Below, one piece after another: positions 7,379-15,104 of a stretch of 22,260 nt of DNA (the first letter of the stretch is position 1; every line of letters begins with the position of its first letter). The translations under genes and the position numbers were made by a program. Under the pieces are notes generated by a model. It was not told the DNA's origin and did no database searches. It was given only the letters and a program-made list of their open reading frames with translations. This stretch comes from Pseudomonadota bacterium (GTDB taxonomy: Bacteria > Pseudomonadota > Alphaproteobacteria > Rhizobiales > Devosiaceae): assembly GCA_023387585.1 (NCBI GenBank), contig JAEWHZ010000160.1, forward strand, positions 1 through 22,260. The letters run 5' to 3'.

Positions 7379-8280
7379 TCGCCCTTGGCTCCGAGATTGG
7401 GGTCGAGCATGTCGCGCAGCCAGTCGCCGACAAGGCTGATGGCGAGCGTGGTGAGGAAGATGACTATGCCTGCCGGAATGCCCATCCACCAGGCCGTCGT
7501 CAGATAGTTTCGCCCTTCGCCGAGCAGCAACCCGAGGCTCGTTCCCGGCGGCTGCACGCCAAGGCCGAGAAAGGACAGGGAGGTTTCGAGAAGAATGATC
7601 TCGGGGAAGTTGAGCGTGATCTGCACCATGATGACGCCCAGCATATTGGGCAGGACGTGGCGGATATAGACCTTGGCAGGGTGCACCCCCAGCGTGCGGA
7701 TGGCGAAGGCATAGCCCTGACCGTTGGTCGAGAGCACCAGGCCGCGGGCGATACGCGCATAGCCGTCCCAGCCGAAAAGGCCGATCATCACGATGAGCAG
7801 CACGAAATTGTTGCCGAAGAAGGCGAGCACCGCCAGCGCCACGATAAGGAACGGCACCGAGGCCTGGAAATCGACCAGCATCATGATGATGTCGTCGACC
7901 CAGCCGCGGAAATGCGCCGCGATGATGCCCATGGCGGTGCCGACCGTGGCGCCGATGACCGTCGCCATGATGGCGATGAGGATGCTGGTGCGCATGGCAT
8001 AAATGACGCGGCTGAGCACGTCGCGGCCCAGATTGTCCGTGCCCAGCAGGTGTTGTGCCGGCCCGTCCAGAAAGGCGGGCGGCTGCAGGCGGTTGAGCAG
8101 GCTCTGCTCGGCATAGCCGAACGGCGCCAGCACTTCGGCAAAGAGCGCCGCCGCGATCACCAGGACCAGCCAGGCAAGGCACAACCCGATGACCAGCGGC
8201 GGCCGGGTCTTCCAGACCTTGGTCAGCCAGCCCTGGCGACGGCTGACCGGCTGCGCCGGCGAGAACTCGATGCTGCTCAT
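7375..8280 (-). CDS. Dpp/Opp-type ABC transporter permease (DppC-like)
   Basis: Inner-membrane permease of 301 aa, second membrane subunit of the family-5 (peptide/nickel/opine type) importer. An N-terminal cytoplasmic tail is followed by one membrane span (about 28-50) and the linker LLGTDNLGRDVLSRVIYAMR (78-97), characteristic of DppC/OppC. Further spans follow. The EAA coupling motif lies around residues 191-215 (FAIRTLGVHPAKVYIRHVLP), and FLGLGVQPPGTSLGLLLGEG (237-256) is the usual DppC C-terminal signature. The start overlaps the stop of the DppB-like gene by four bases, and its stop overlaps the HAD start in the same way. Confidence 0.95.
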   Translation of the reverse strand: MSSIEFSPAQPVSRRQGWLTKVWKTRPPLVIGLCLAWLVLVIAAALFAEVLAPFGYAEQSLLNRLQPPAFLDGPAQHLLGTDNLGRDVLSRVIYAMRTSILIAIMATVIGATVGTAMGIIAAHFRGWVDDIIMMLVDFQASVPFLIVALAVLAFFGNNFVLLIVMIGLFGWDGYARIARGLVLSTNGQGYAFAIRTLGVHPAKVYIRHVLPNMLGVIMVQITLNFPEIILLETSLSFLGLGVQPPGTSLGLLLGEGRNYLTTAWWMGIPAGIVIFLTTLAISLVGDWLRDMLDPNLGAKGE

Positions 8281-9215
8281 GCGGTGGCCTTTTTGCTGTG
8301 TAGCTCGATCCGCGGATCGAGCCAGCCATAGGTCAGGTCGACGATGAGGTTGACCACCACCATGGTGAGCGCGATCAGCAGCACCACGGCCTGCACCACG
8401 GCCAGGTCGCGCTGGTTGACCGAATTGACCAGCAGCATGCCGACGCCCGGCCAGGCAAAGACGGTCTCGATGGTCACCGCGCCGCCGATCAGCCCGCCGA
8501 TGCGCATGCCGACCACGGTCACCACGGGAATGGCCGCATTGGGCAGGGCATGGCGCAGCACGCGCCGGTCATGCGGAATGCCCTTGGCCTTGGCGGTGCG
8601 CATGAACGGCTGATGCAGCACATCGAGCATGGACGAGCGCGTGAACCGGGCGATGGTCGCGGCGGTGGCGGTGGCGAGCGTCAGGGCCGGCATCAACAGG
8701 TGCCAGACGCTGCCCGTGCCCGAGCTCGGCAGCCAGCGCAGGGTCATCGAGAACAGCAGGATCAGGATGATGCCGAGAAAGAAGTTCGGCACGCTCTGGC
8801 CGAAAATGGTGAAGCTCATGGCGGCGTGGTCGACCCATCGGCCCCGATGCAGCGCCGCCAGTATCCCGGTGGGTATCCCGAGCAGCAGAGTGACGATCAG
8901 CGCCGTGATGCCCAGTTGCAGGGTGACGGGAATGCGCTCCAGCACCACCTGCAGGGCCGGCCTTCCGTCGCGGAAGGAATCGCCGAAATCGCCCTGGATC
9001 ACCGCCGAAAGATAGGTCAGGTACTGTTCGAAATAGGACCGATCCAGCCCCCAGCGCCGGCGGAAGGTGGCGATGGCTTCCGGCGAGGCTTCGTCGGACA
9101 GCATCATCTGCGCCGGATCGCCCGAGGCGCGCAGCACGATGAAGACGAAGGTCACCGCCAGCAGCAGCGTCATCGTCCCGCGAAACAGCTTGGTCAGGAA
9201 GAATTGCAGGCTCAC
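8277..9215 (-). CDS. Dpp/Opp-type ABC transporter permease (DppB-like), GTG start
   Basis: Inner-membrane permease of 312 aa, partner of the DppC-like subunit. It begins (M)SLQFFLTKLFRGTMTLLLAV, with a membrane span near residues 11-29. It then carries the periplasmic FRRRWGLDRSYFEQYLTYLS segment and GDFGDSFRDGRP, both standard in DppB/OppB. The EAA motif is MRTAKAKGIPHDRRVLRHAL, followed by ETVFAWPGVGMLLVNSV. GTG at 9215 is the start because the GTGA overlap with the upstream phosphodiesterase gene matches the other junctions of the operon, the protein then begins where the family does, and a GGAG lies 10 bases upstream. In-frame upstream codons would only add sequence inside the neighbouring gene. 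Confidence 0.92.
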   Translation of the reverse strand: MSLQFFLTKLFRGTMTLLLAVTFVFIVLRASGDPAQMMLSDEASPEAIATFRRRWGLDRSYFEQYLTYLSAVIQGDFGDSFRDGRPALQVVLERIPVTLQLGITALIVTLLLGIPTGILAALHRGRWVDHAAMSFTIFGQSVPNFFLGIILILLFSMTLRWLPSSGTGSVWHLLMPALTLATATAATIARFTRSSMLDVLHQPFMRTAKAKGIPHDRRVLRHALPNAAIPVVTVVGMRIGGLIGGAVTIETVFAWPGVGMLLVNSVNQRDLAVVQAVVLLIALTMVVVNLIVDLTYGWLDPRIELHSKKATA

Positions 9216-10648
9216 TTTGCCCAGGCTCCATTGCCCTCGGTCCAGCCGCAATCGACGATGGTCCGCCCCTCGATCGCCCACTGGCGCAGATACTGCTCGT
9301 GCCCGTGACGCTCCGCGCGCAGCGTCCTTGTCTCGACCTGCGGGATCACGCCGAAGCGCGCATCCTTGCCCACGAGCGCCTCGAGCAGCACCCGGCCTTC
9401 GCTGCCGTCGACGGGCAGCCCCATCGTGGTCAGCACGGTGGGGATGATGTCGGGCAGCCAGCACGGCGCCTCCGATTGGAAACCGGCGCGATAGCCCGGC
9501 CCCTGGGCGGCGAGCACGGTGGACAGCTCTCCCCGGTTCAGCCCGCCATGCATGCCGCCGCCGGCCTCGATCCATTGGGCGAAAAGGCAGCCATCGACGT
9601 CCGGGCCCCAATCCTGCGAGCAATCGGTAGCGCGCAGCGTGAAGCCGACATCGGCACCGCGGGCATGGTCGTTGCGCACGGCGGACCAGGGCAGGGCGCC
9701 TTCAACGGCATTGCCCGTTTCGTCCGAGGCGAAGACCAGGCCGCAGAAATCCTGCTGCACTAGCCAGTCTACGACTTCCGCCTTGCGGGTATCGCGGACG
9801 TCATCGAGATAGATGCCGCTGAACGAGCCGATCGAGGCGCGCCCGAATGCTGGCGGGACGATATCGAGTGTCTCCAATTGCCGCCGGCCTGTGATCTGGC
9901 CGTGATCGGACATAGTGATGATGTTTTCCGGCCCGTTGCCGGCCCGCCACCATGCGAGGATCCGGCCGAAATTCTCATCGCAATTGCGCTGCGCCGCTTC
10001 CGTTTCCGCTGCGGTGACGCCGAATTTGTGCGAGCTGGAATCGGGCTCGTTCATCCAGAACACGCAGAAATCCGGCTGGTATCGGGGATAGACCACGGCC
10101 AGCAGGGCCGTGGTCGCATAGGTCATGCGTGCGCCATTGGGCGCCGCAGGGGCGGGGATCGCACCGAGCCGTTCCACCACCGCGTCATGCAGTTCCGGTG
10201 TGGAAACGGGCGCGCCATGCATGGAAAAGACCGGCTGGCCCAGGGCATGCGCGCTCGAATTCATCATGCGCGACGCGCCCTTGGTCGCGGTGCTGACCAC
10301 GGCCATGCTGCGCCCGGCCCGGGCCATGCGCTCGCCCATGGTCTGCCGGTCGAGCAATTGCCCGGCCTCGGCCGCCAGCTCCAGGTCTTCCCATTCCGAG
10401 GTGCGGAACAGGCCGTCGGGGCGAACGGCATGAATGAACTGATTGGCCACCACGCCATGGGCGCCGGGCGGCGAGCCCGTCATGGTCGACGTCACGGCCA
10501 CGCGCGTCTCGCTCGGAAAGATCGAACGCGAGTTGAGGAAATTGCTGCCCTCAGCCATGAAGGCGAACAGGTTGGGCATCAGCTCGCGGGTCACGCGGTC
10601 GCGGCGCAGCCCGTCAAAGGTGACGAGAAGTGTCGAGCCGGTGCTCAT
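9212..10648 (-). CDS. Type I phosphodiesterase / nucleotide pyrophosphatase family protein (alkaline phosphatase superfamily)
   Basis: Two-metal hydrolase of 478 aa in the NPP branch of the alkaline phosphatase superfamily, which cleaves phosphodiesters and sometimes pyrophosphates. Metal and catalytic residues are recognisable: D12 in TFDG; T48 in FPSET, aligned with the NPP nucleophile and followed by TGSPPGAHGVVAN; D203 and H207 in EPDSSSHKFG, almost the textbook NPP signature; D248-H249 in SDHGQ; and H367 in GMHGG. No signal peptide or anchor is visible, so the protein should be cytoplasmic and act on imported substrate, unlike many periplasmic or secreted relatives. It lies inside an ABC-transporter operon beside a glycerophosphodiester phosphodiesterase and overlaps both neighbours by four bases. 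Exact substrate unknown; phosphonate monoester hydrolase-like activity is an alternative. Confidence 0.9.
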   Translation of the reverse strand: MSTGSTLLVTFDGLRRDRVTRELMPNLFAFMAEGSNFLNSRSIFPSETRVAVTSTMTGSPPGAHGVVANQFIHAVRPDGLFRTSEWEDLELAAEAGQLLDRQTMGERMARAGRSMAVVSTATKGASRMMNSSAHALGQPVFSMHGAPVSTPELHDAVVERLGAIPAPAAPNGARMTYATTALLAVVYPRYQPDFCVFWMNEPDSSSHKFGVTAAETEAAQRNCDENFGRILAWWRAGNGPENIITMSDHGQITGRRQLETLDIVPPAFGRASIGSFSGIYLDDVRDTRKAEVVDWLVQQDFCGLVFASDETGNAVEGALPWSAVRNDHARGADVGFTLRATDCSQDWGPDVDGCLFAQWIEAGGGMHGGLNRGELSTVLAAQGPGYRAGFQSEAPCWLPDIIPTVLTTMGLPVDGSEGRVLLEALVGKDARFGVIPQVETRTLRAERHGHEQYLRQWAIEGRTIVDCGWTEGNGAWAK

Positions 10649-11367
10649 CGGGCGGTCTCCAGTGCGTTTCTGGTCATGGCCACATCATTGACGAGGACGC
10701 CGCCGACGCCGGCCTGCGCTAGAATGGCAAGGTTCTGTGGGGAACTGTCCCCGGTGAGGAAGTCCGTGCCGCGCCCGCCCGCCGTGACCCAGACTTCGGC
10801 CCCGGCTGCTTGCAGTTGCGCCACCCGCTCCGCCGAAACATCGCGTTCCCAGAGGCGGATGATCGACCCTCCTGCCTGATGAAAGGCTTCGCCCTGGTCC
10901 GGCGCGGGAATGAAGCCCAGAATGCCCGTTTCGCCCCGCACGGCGAAGAAGCGGACGGCATCGAGCGTGTGGCAGCCGGCGATCACCAGATGCCTCTGCG
11001 CCGCCGGGACGGTCTCGACGATCACCTGCCAGATGGCATCGAGGGCCGTCGGCGTCTCGTCCTTGAGATCGAGCAGCACGGCCCGGCCCTCGCGGGCATG
11101 GTGCAGCACCTCGGCCAGGAGGGCGATCCGCCCGCCCTCGGCGTTCCGCAACGCGAGGAGCTCGTCGCGGGTCAGATCCTCCGGCCGTTCCGCCCGGCCG
11201 AACAGGCGCTTCAGGTCGGGGTCATGTGCGCAGATGCAAAAACCGTCCCTCGAAAGACGGATATCGGCCTCGATGGCGAGGGCGCCGTCGCGATAGGCGG
11301 CCGCCCAGCCTTCCGGCGTGTTTTCGGGATAATTGGCGCTGTCGCCGCGATGCGCGATGATTTTCAT
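10645..11367 (-). CDS. Glycerophosphodiester phosphodiesterase (UgpQ-like)
   Basis: GDPD-family TIM-barrel enzyme of 240 aa, expected to hydrolyse glycerophosphodiesters to glycerol-3-phosphate and an alcohol. Conserved elements are all present: catalytic HRG (6-8), ENT (15-17), EADIRLSRDG with metal ligands E33 and D35, catalytic H48 in AHDP, and LLDLKDE with K102. No signal peptide is visible, so it is probably cytoplasmic like UgpQ rather than periplasmic like GlpQ, and its length matches the UgpQ class (~245 aa). It overlaps the ATPase gene upstream and the NPP-type phosphodiesterase downstream by four bases each, so stoichiometric co-translation with the importer is likely. The substrate is probably a phospholipid head-group diester or similar, judged from context. 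Confidence 0.93.
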   Translation of the reverse strand: MKIIAHRGDSANYPENTPEGWAAAYRDGALAIEADIRLSRDGFCICAHDPDLKRLFGRAERPEDLTRDELLALRNAEGGRIALLAEVLHHAREGRAVLLDLKDETPTALDAIWQVIVETVPAAQRHLVIAGCHTLDAVRFFAVRGETGILGFIPAPDQGEAFHQAGGSIIRLWERDVSAERVAQLQAAGAEVWVTAGGRGTDFLTGDSSPQNLAILAQAGVGGVLVNDVAMTRNALETAR

Positions 11368-12245
11368 GGCTGGACCAGGATCCGGGATTGTGGCGCCGCG
11401 TGGGACTGGCCGCTGAAGGCGTTTATGTCGCGCTGACGGCGCTGCCTCGGGCTATCGGCCGGGATCGCGGCGAGCAGGCGTCTCGTATAGGCGTGCTCGG
11501 GTGCCTCGAAGAGCGTCCGGGAATCGCCGATCTCCAGCAACCGGCCGGCATGCATCACCCCGACGCGATGGCTGATATGGCGCACCACAGAAAGATCATG
11601 CGAGATGAACACCAGCGAGAGCTTCAGCCGCTCGCGCAGCTCGAGCAGGAGGTTGATGATCTGCGCCTGGACGGAAACGTCGAGCGCGCTCACCGCCTCG
11701 TCGCAGACCACCAGCCGCGGATCGAGCACCAGTGCCCGGGCGATGACCGCGCGCTGCAGCTGGCCGCCCGAAAGCTGATGCGGCAGCCGTTTGCCCATGG
11801 CCTCGAGCCCGACCAGGGCCAGCATGGCCTGCGCCCGATCGTCCGCCTCGGACGCGGCCAGTTGCTCATGGGTGGTCAGCGCCTCGCGCACCTGCGCATG
11901 GATCGACCAGCGCGGATCGACCACGGCGACCGGGTTCTGGAACACCACCTGCACATGCCGGCGCTGGCGCCTCCACGCCGGCGAGCCCACCCTGGCATAA
12001 TGCTCGCCCCAGAAGGTGACGCTGCCGCTGGTCGGTGCCTCGATGCCGGCGAGCATCCGTCCCAGGGTCGACTTGCCGCTGCCGCTTTCCCCCACGATGC
12101 CGAGCGTCTCGCCCGGCGCTACATGCAAGCTCACATTATCGACGGCGCGGAACTGCTCCGCCGTGCCCCAGAGTTTCCGCCCGGACGAATAGGCCTGGAC
12201 CAGACCGGTGGCGATCACGCCCTGCTCAGCCAGTGCGGCGCTCAT
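11364..12245 (-). CDS. Dpp/Opp-type ABC transporter ATPase (DppF-like)
   Basis: Cytoplasmic ATPase of 293 aa that powers the family-5 importer together with the DppD-like subunit. Walker A is GESGSGKST (52-60), the Q-loop is VFQNP (101-105), the signature LSGGQ is at 158-162, Walker B is LVVCDE (178-183), and the switch histidine is H216 in ISHD. The typical DppF substitution of a non-proline after the Walker B glutamate (CDEAVSALDVS) is present. The start at 12245 is chosen because it gives an ATGA overlap with the DppD-like gene and the family-typical N-terminus; the frame runs on to 12329 but that part is arginine- and proline-rich sequence inside the neighbour gene. The C-terminal tail lacks the cysteine cluster seen in the partner ATPase. 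Confidence 0.93.
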   Translation of the reverse strand: MSAALAEQGVIATGLVQAYSSGRKLWGTAEQFRAVDNVSLHVAPGETLGIVGESGSGKSTLGRMLAGIEAPTSGSVTFWGEHYARVGSPAWRRQRRHVQVVFQNPVAVVDPRWSIHAQVREALTTHEQLAASEADDRAQAMLALVGLEAMGKRLPHQLSGGQLQRAVIARALVLDPRLVVCDEAVSALDVSVQAQIINLLLELRERLKLSLVFISHDLSVVRHISHRVGVMHAGRLLEIGDSRTLFEAPEHAYTRRLLAAIPADSPRQRRQRDINAFSGQSHAAPQSRILVQP

Positions 12246-13279
12246 GCCGCCGCCCCGTCGTCGAGACCGGAGAAATGGCAGGCCACGGCGCGCTCGCCAT
12301 GGCGGACGAGGCGCGGGTCCGCCTGGCACGCTGTCGTGGCCATGGCGCAGCGCGGCGCGAAATTGCAGCCAGCCGGGCGTTTGGAGGGGGCGGGGACCGT
12401 GCCCCTGACCGCATCGAGCGGCGTGCCGGGCACGCGCCCGAAGCCGATGCGGCTGGCCATCAGCGCGCGGGTATAGGGGTGGCGCGGATCCTCGAACAGG
12501 TCATCGACCGGTGCTGCTTCCACCACGCGCCCCGCATACATGACCGCGACGTGATCGGCGATTTCCGCCACTACGCCCAGATCGTGGGTGACGAGCACGA
12601 TGGCGAGCCCCAGTTCCACCTGCAAATCGCGCAGCAGGCGCAGGATCTGCGCCTGTATGGTCACGTCCAGCGCCGTGGTCGGCTCGTCGGCGATCAGCAG
12701 TTTTGGCTTGCAGGCAAGTGCCATGGCGATCATCACGCGCTGGCACATGCCGCCGGAAAGCTGGTGCGGATAATAGGTCTTGTGCCGCGCCACATGGGGG
12801 ATTCCGACCTGTTCGAGCAGTTCCACCACCCGCCGGTCCACCGCCGCGCCGCGCAGTTCAGTATGCTCGACAATGGCTTCGGCGATCTGCGCGCCGACGC
12901 GCTTGACCGGATTGAGCGAAGCCATGGGGTTCTGGAAGATCATAGCCGCCTCACGGCCGCGCAAATCGTTGAGCACGCTTTCCGGCGCACCGATCGTCTC
13001 GGTGCCGAATAGCCGGATCGAGCCACTCACGGCGAGATTGTCCTCGAGCAGCCCCAGCATGGACATGCAGGTCAGGCTCTTGCCGCAGCCGCTTTCGCCC
13101 ACGAGGCACAACGTTTCACCCGGCCGGACGGACAGGCTCACATCCTCGACCAGCGCATGCGGGCCGGCATGGACGCTGAGGCCGGCGACCTCGAGCACGG
13201 GCGCGGGGAGGGACTGCGAAATGGCGGATCGGGAGGCGGTGGATGCACCGCCCCCCATATGCGTGATGGTCGAAATCAT
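12242..13279 (-). CDS. Dpp/Opp-type ABC transporter ATPase (DppD-like) with C-terminal cysteine motif
   Basis: Partner ATPase, 345 aa. Walker A is GESGCGKS (61-68), the Q-loop is IFQNPMASLNP (114-124), the signature LSGGM is at 174-178, Walker B is LLIADE (194-199), and the switch histidine is H232 in VTHD. After the nucleotide-binding domain comes the oligopeptide-transporter C-terminal domain with C305, C311, C318 and C334 (CNFAPRC spacing), the four-cysteine arrangement that in DppD/OppD-type proteins can hold an iron-sulfur cluster. The first ~27 residues are unusually long and serine-rich, so the internal ATG at M8 (codon start 13258) is an alternative start. The ATG at 13279 shares its base with the stop of the binding-protein gene (TGATG), which favours the longer form by coupling. 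Confidence 0.92.
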   Translation of the reverse strand: MISTITHMGGGASTASRSAISQSLPAPVLEVAGLSVHAGPHALVEDVSLSVRPGETLCLVGESGCGKSLTCMSMLGLLEDNLAVSGSIRLFGTETIGAPESVLNDLRGREAAMIFQNPMASLNPVKRVGAQIAEAIVEHTELRGAAVDRRVVELLEQVGIPHVARHKTYYPHQLSGGMCQRVMIAMALACKPKLLIADEPTTALDVTIQAQILRLLRDLQVELGLAIVLVTHDLGVVAEIADHVAVMYAGRVVEAAPVDDLFEDPRHPYTRALMASRIGFGRVPGTPLDAVRGTVPAPSKRPAGCNFAPRCAMATTACQADPRLVRHGERAVACHFSGLDDGAAA

Positions 13280-14862
13280 CAGTTCTGGTTGAAGCTGAGG
13301 TTATAGGGCCGCAGGTCCATGTAGTAGAACGTGTAGGGCTGCCAGTTTACGTCCTTGGCCACCCCATAGGTTTCGAGCGGCTGGTAGAGGATGGTGCCGG
13401 GCGCGTCCGTTTCCCACAGCTCGACCATCTCGAAGGCGGCCGGCTGGCGGGTTTCGAGATCGACGGTGCTCTCGATGATGCGGCCCAGCTCGTTGAAGCG
13501 TTCGAGGTTCTCGGTTCCAGTCCAGGAGCCGGCGCCGCGCTGCGGACCGCCGAACGGACCCCACAGGTTCCACAGTCCGCCCACCGGGTCGGGATAGCGG
13601 GTGGAGTTGGACCAGGTGCGCACCTGCAGCGTCGACAGGTCGAGACCGGTCAGGCTCTCCACCACGTTGAGCTCGACATTGAGCCCGACCGCCTTCCACA
13701 TCTCGACGATGGCCTGCGCGGCGGGGAGGGCGTTGAGATAGTAGTTCGGCTGGGTGGTGTAGCGGATCAATCCGCCATCATAGCCGGCTTCCGCCAGCAG
13801 GGCCCGGGCGCGCTCGGGATCGAATTCGAGACCGTTGTGGTCCGGATTATACATGTCGCCGAATTCGGGATATTGGTGGCCATTGGGCACCACGGCCTGG
13901 TTGCCCCACAGCGCCTGGTTGAGCAGGTCACGGTCGATGGCCAGGTTCATCGCCTGGCGGATGCGTGCATCGGCGATCACCGGATCGTTGACGCCGTAGA
14001 CCAGAACGTGGGAGTTGGCGAGCACGACCGAGCGGGCCTCGATGTCGTCATAGCCGTTGATCTGCGCGATCTGGTCGGGCGCGACATTGGTGATGATGTC
14101 GAACTCGCCCGAAACCAGTCCGGCGACGCGCGTGGACGGCTCGGGAATCTCGCGGAAGGTAACGCTGGCGGCGGTCGGAAGGCCGCCGAAATAGGCGTCA
14201 TTGGCCACTAGACGGATGGATTCGTCGGCGCGGTAGCTGTCCAGCATGAAGGGGCCGGTGCCGACCGGGTACAGCGGCACGCCGCCATCGGTCTCGGCCT
14301 TGGCCAGCCAGTCTTCCTTGTTGACGATCCACGATGCCCAGGACGACAGGCGATGCTCGAGCAGCGGATCGGGCGTCTTGGTGACGAACTGCACGGTGTG
14401 GTCGTCGATCGCCTTGACCTCGGCGAGCACGGAGAAATAGGCCGGGCCTTCCGGCAACAGCGCATTTTCGCCGCTCAGGCGCTCGGGCGAGAAGGTGAAG
14501 ACCACGTCTTCAGCCGTCAGCGGAGCGCCGTTGTGGAAGGTCACGTCATCGCGCAGCGTGACCTCCAGGGTCAGCTCGTCGAGGCGCTCCCAGCTTGTCG
14601 CGAGGCTCGGCACCAGCTCCGAACCGCCGCCGCCCTCGGCGGAGAGGAAATCGCGGCGGATCAGCGTATCGAACAGATTGTAGTTCACGCGCGTACCGAC
14701 ATTGGAGAGCTCCTTGCCCGGCTCCAGCGTCGCGGGCAGGTCGGCGACGCCGACGACCAGGTCGGGCCGTTCCTGCGCCATGGCCAGGGTGGATGTCGCC
14801 GCCAGCAGGAGCGCCGTGGCTGCTCCCAGAAAAGTCATGGGGAGGGTGGTGGAGAAAGTCAT
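13279..14862 (-). CDS. ABC transporter substrate-binding protein, family 5 (DppA/OppA/NikA-like)
   Basis: Periplasmic receptor of 527 aa and first gene of the phosphodiester/ABC operon. A signal peptide covers about residues 1-29 (hydrophobic LGAATALLLAATSTLAMA, cleavage probably before QE), although its n-region has no positive charge. The mature chain follows the SBP_bac_5 plan: VGVADLPATLEPGKELSN, YNLFDTLIRRD (about 70-80), LRDDVTFHNGAPLTAEDVVF (typically ~120-140), LVSGEFDII, and IRQAMNLAIDRDLL, a highly conserved family motif. Family members bind peptides, nickel complexes, opines, and in some cases glutathione or oligosaccharides; here the operon argues for a phosphodiester, which is inference. 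An upstream in-frame TAG limits the start to within a few codons of 14862. The ribosome site (AGGG) is weak. Confidence 0.94.
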   Translation of the reverse strand: MTFSTTLPMTFLGAATALLLAATSTLAMAQERPDLVVGVADLPATLEPGKELSNVGTRVNYNLFDTLIRRDFLSAEGGGGSELVPSLATSWERLDELTLEVTLRDDVTFHNGAPLTAEDVVFTFSPERLSGENALLPEGPAYFSVLAEVKAIDDHTVQFVTKTPDPLLEHRLSSWASWIVNKEDWLAKAETDGGVPLYPVGTGPFMLDSYRADESIRLVANDAYFGGLPTAASVTFREIPEPSTRVAGLVSGEFDIITNVAPDQIAQINGYDDIEARSVVLANSHVLVYGVNDPVIADARIRQAMNLAIDRDLLNQALWGNQAVVPNGHQYPEFGDMYNPDHNGLEFDPERARALLAEAGYDGGLIRYTTQPNYYLNALPAAQAIVEMWKAVGLNVELNVVESLTGLDLSTLQVRTWSNSTRYPDPVGGLWNLWGPFGGPQRGAGSWTGTENLERFNELGRIIESTVDLETRQPAAFEMVELWETDAPGTILYQPLETYGVAKDVNWQPYTFYYMDLRPYNLSFNQN

Positions 14863-14910
14863 TCGATCGCCCTGCTATTGGTGAGATGGCGGGGTTGCTA
14901 GGCGAACCGT

Positions 14911-14950
14911 CTGACAGTCGGATGACGCCTCCATGTCAGTTTCACGAAAG
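14911..14950 (-). promoter_or_regulatory. PHO-box-like array of 11-bp tandem repeats (candidate PhoB site)
   Basis: On the minus strand, starting at 14950, successive heptamers recur exactly every 11 bases: CTTTCGT, CTGACAT, GCGTCAT and CTGTCAG, separated by 4-base spacers. The E. coli and rhizobial PHO box is CTGTCAT-N4-CTGTCAY; matches to CTGTCAT are 5, 6, 5 and 6 of 7. The last heptamer ends 48 bases upstream of the binding-protein start. Ten bases after it stands TAGCAA (14900-14895), a weak -10 at the distance seen in Pho-activated promoters, where the box replaces the -35. The periodic match plus the phosphodiesterase content downstream make PhoB control plausible. It remains a by-eye motif match. 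Confidence 0.55.
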
Positions 14951-15104
14951 CCGCATGCGCGGCTCGGCCATGTCCATCGCGTGCAATCCGACCGGTGTGG
15001 ACGCGCCATCCTTGACGCATATTCGCCTGCGCGGCCAAGGTAGGGCCTGCGGGCCGGTTTGCCGGCCGGGGGTCAGGCTAAGCGGACGGATCGAGGATAT
15101 ATTC

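Noticed and set aside
12246..12329. Longer N-terminus for the DppF-like ATPase
   Set aside because: The added residues are arginine/proline-rich and lie inside the DppD-like gene; the start at 12245 fits the ATGA pattern and family N-terminus.
15052..15067. GGCCGG-TTTG-CCGGCC hairpin upstream of the lone SDR
   Set aside because: Only 6 bp of G/C stem in GC-rich DNA with no T-tract and no gene end nearby; not distinguishable from chance.
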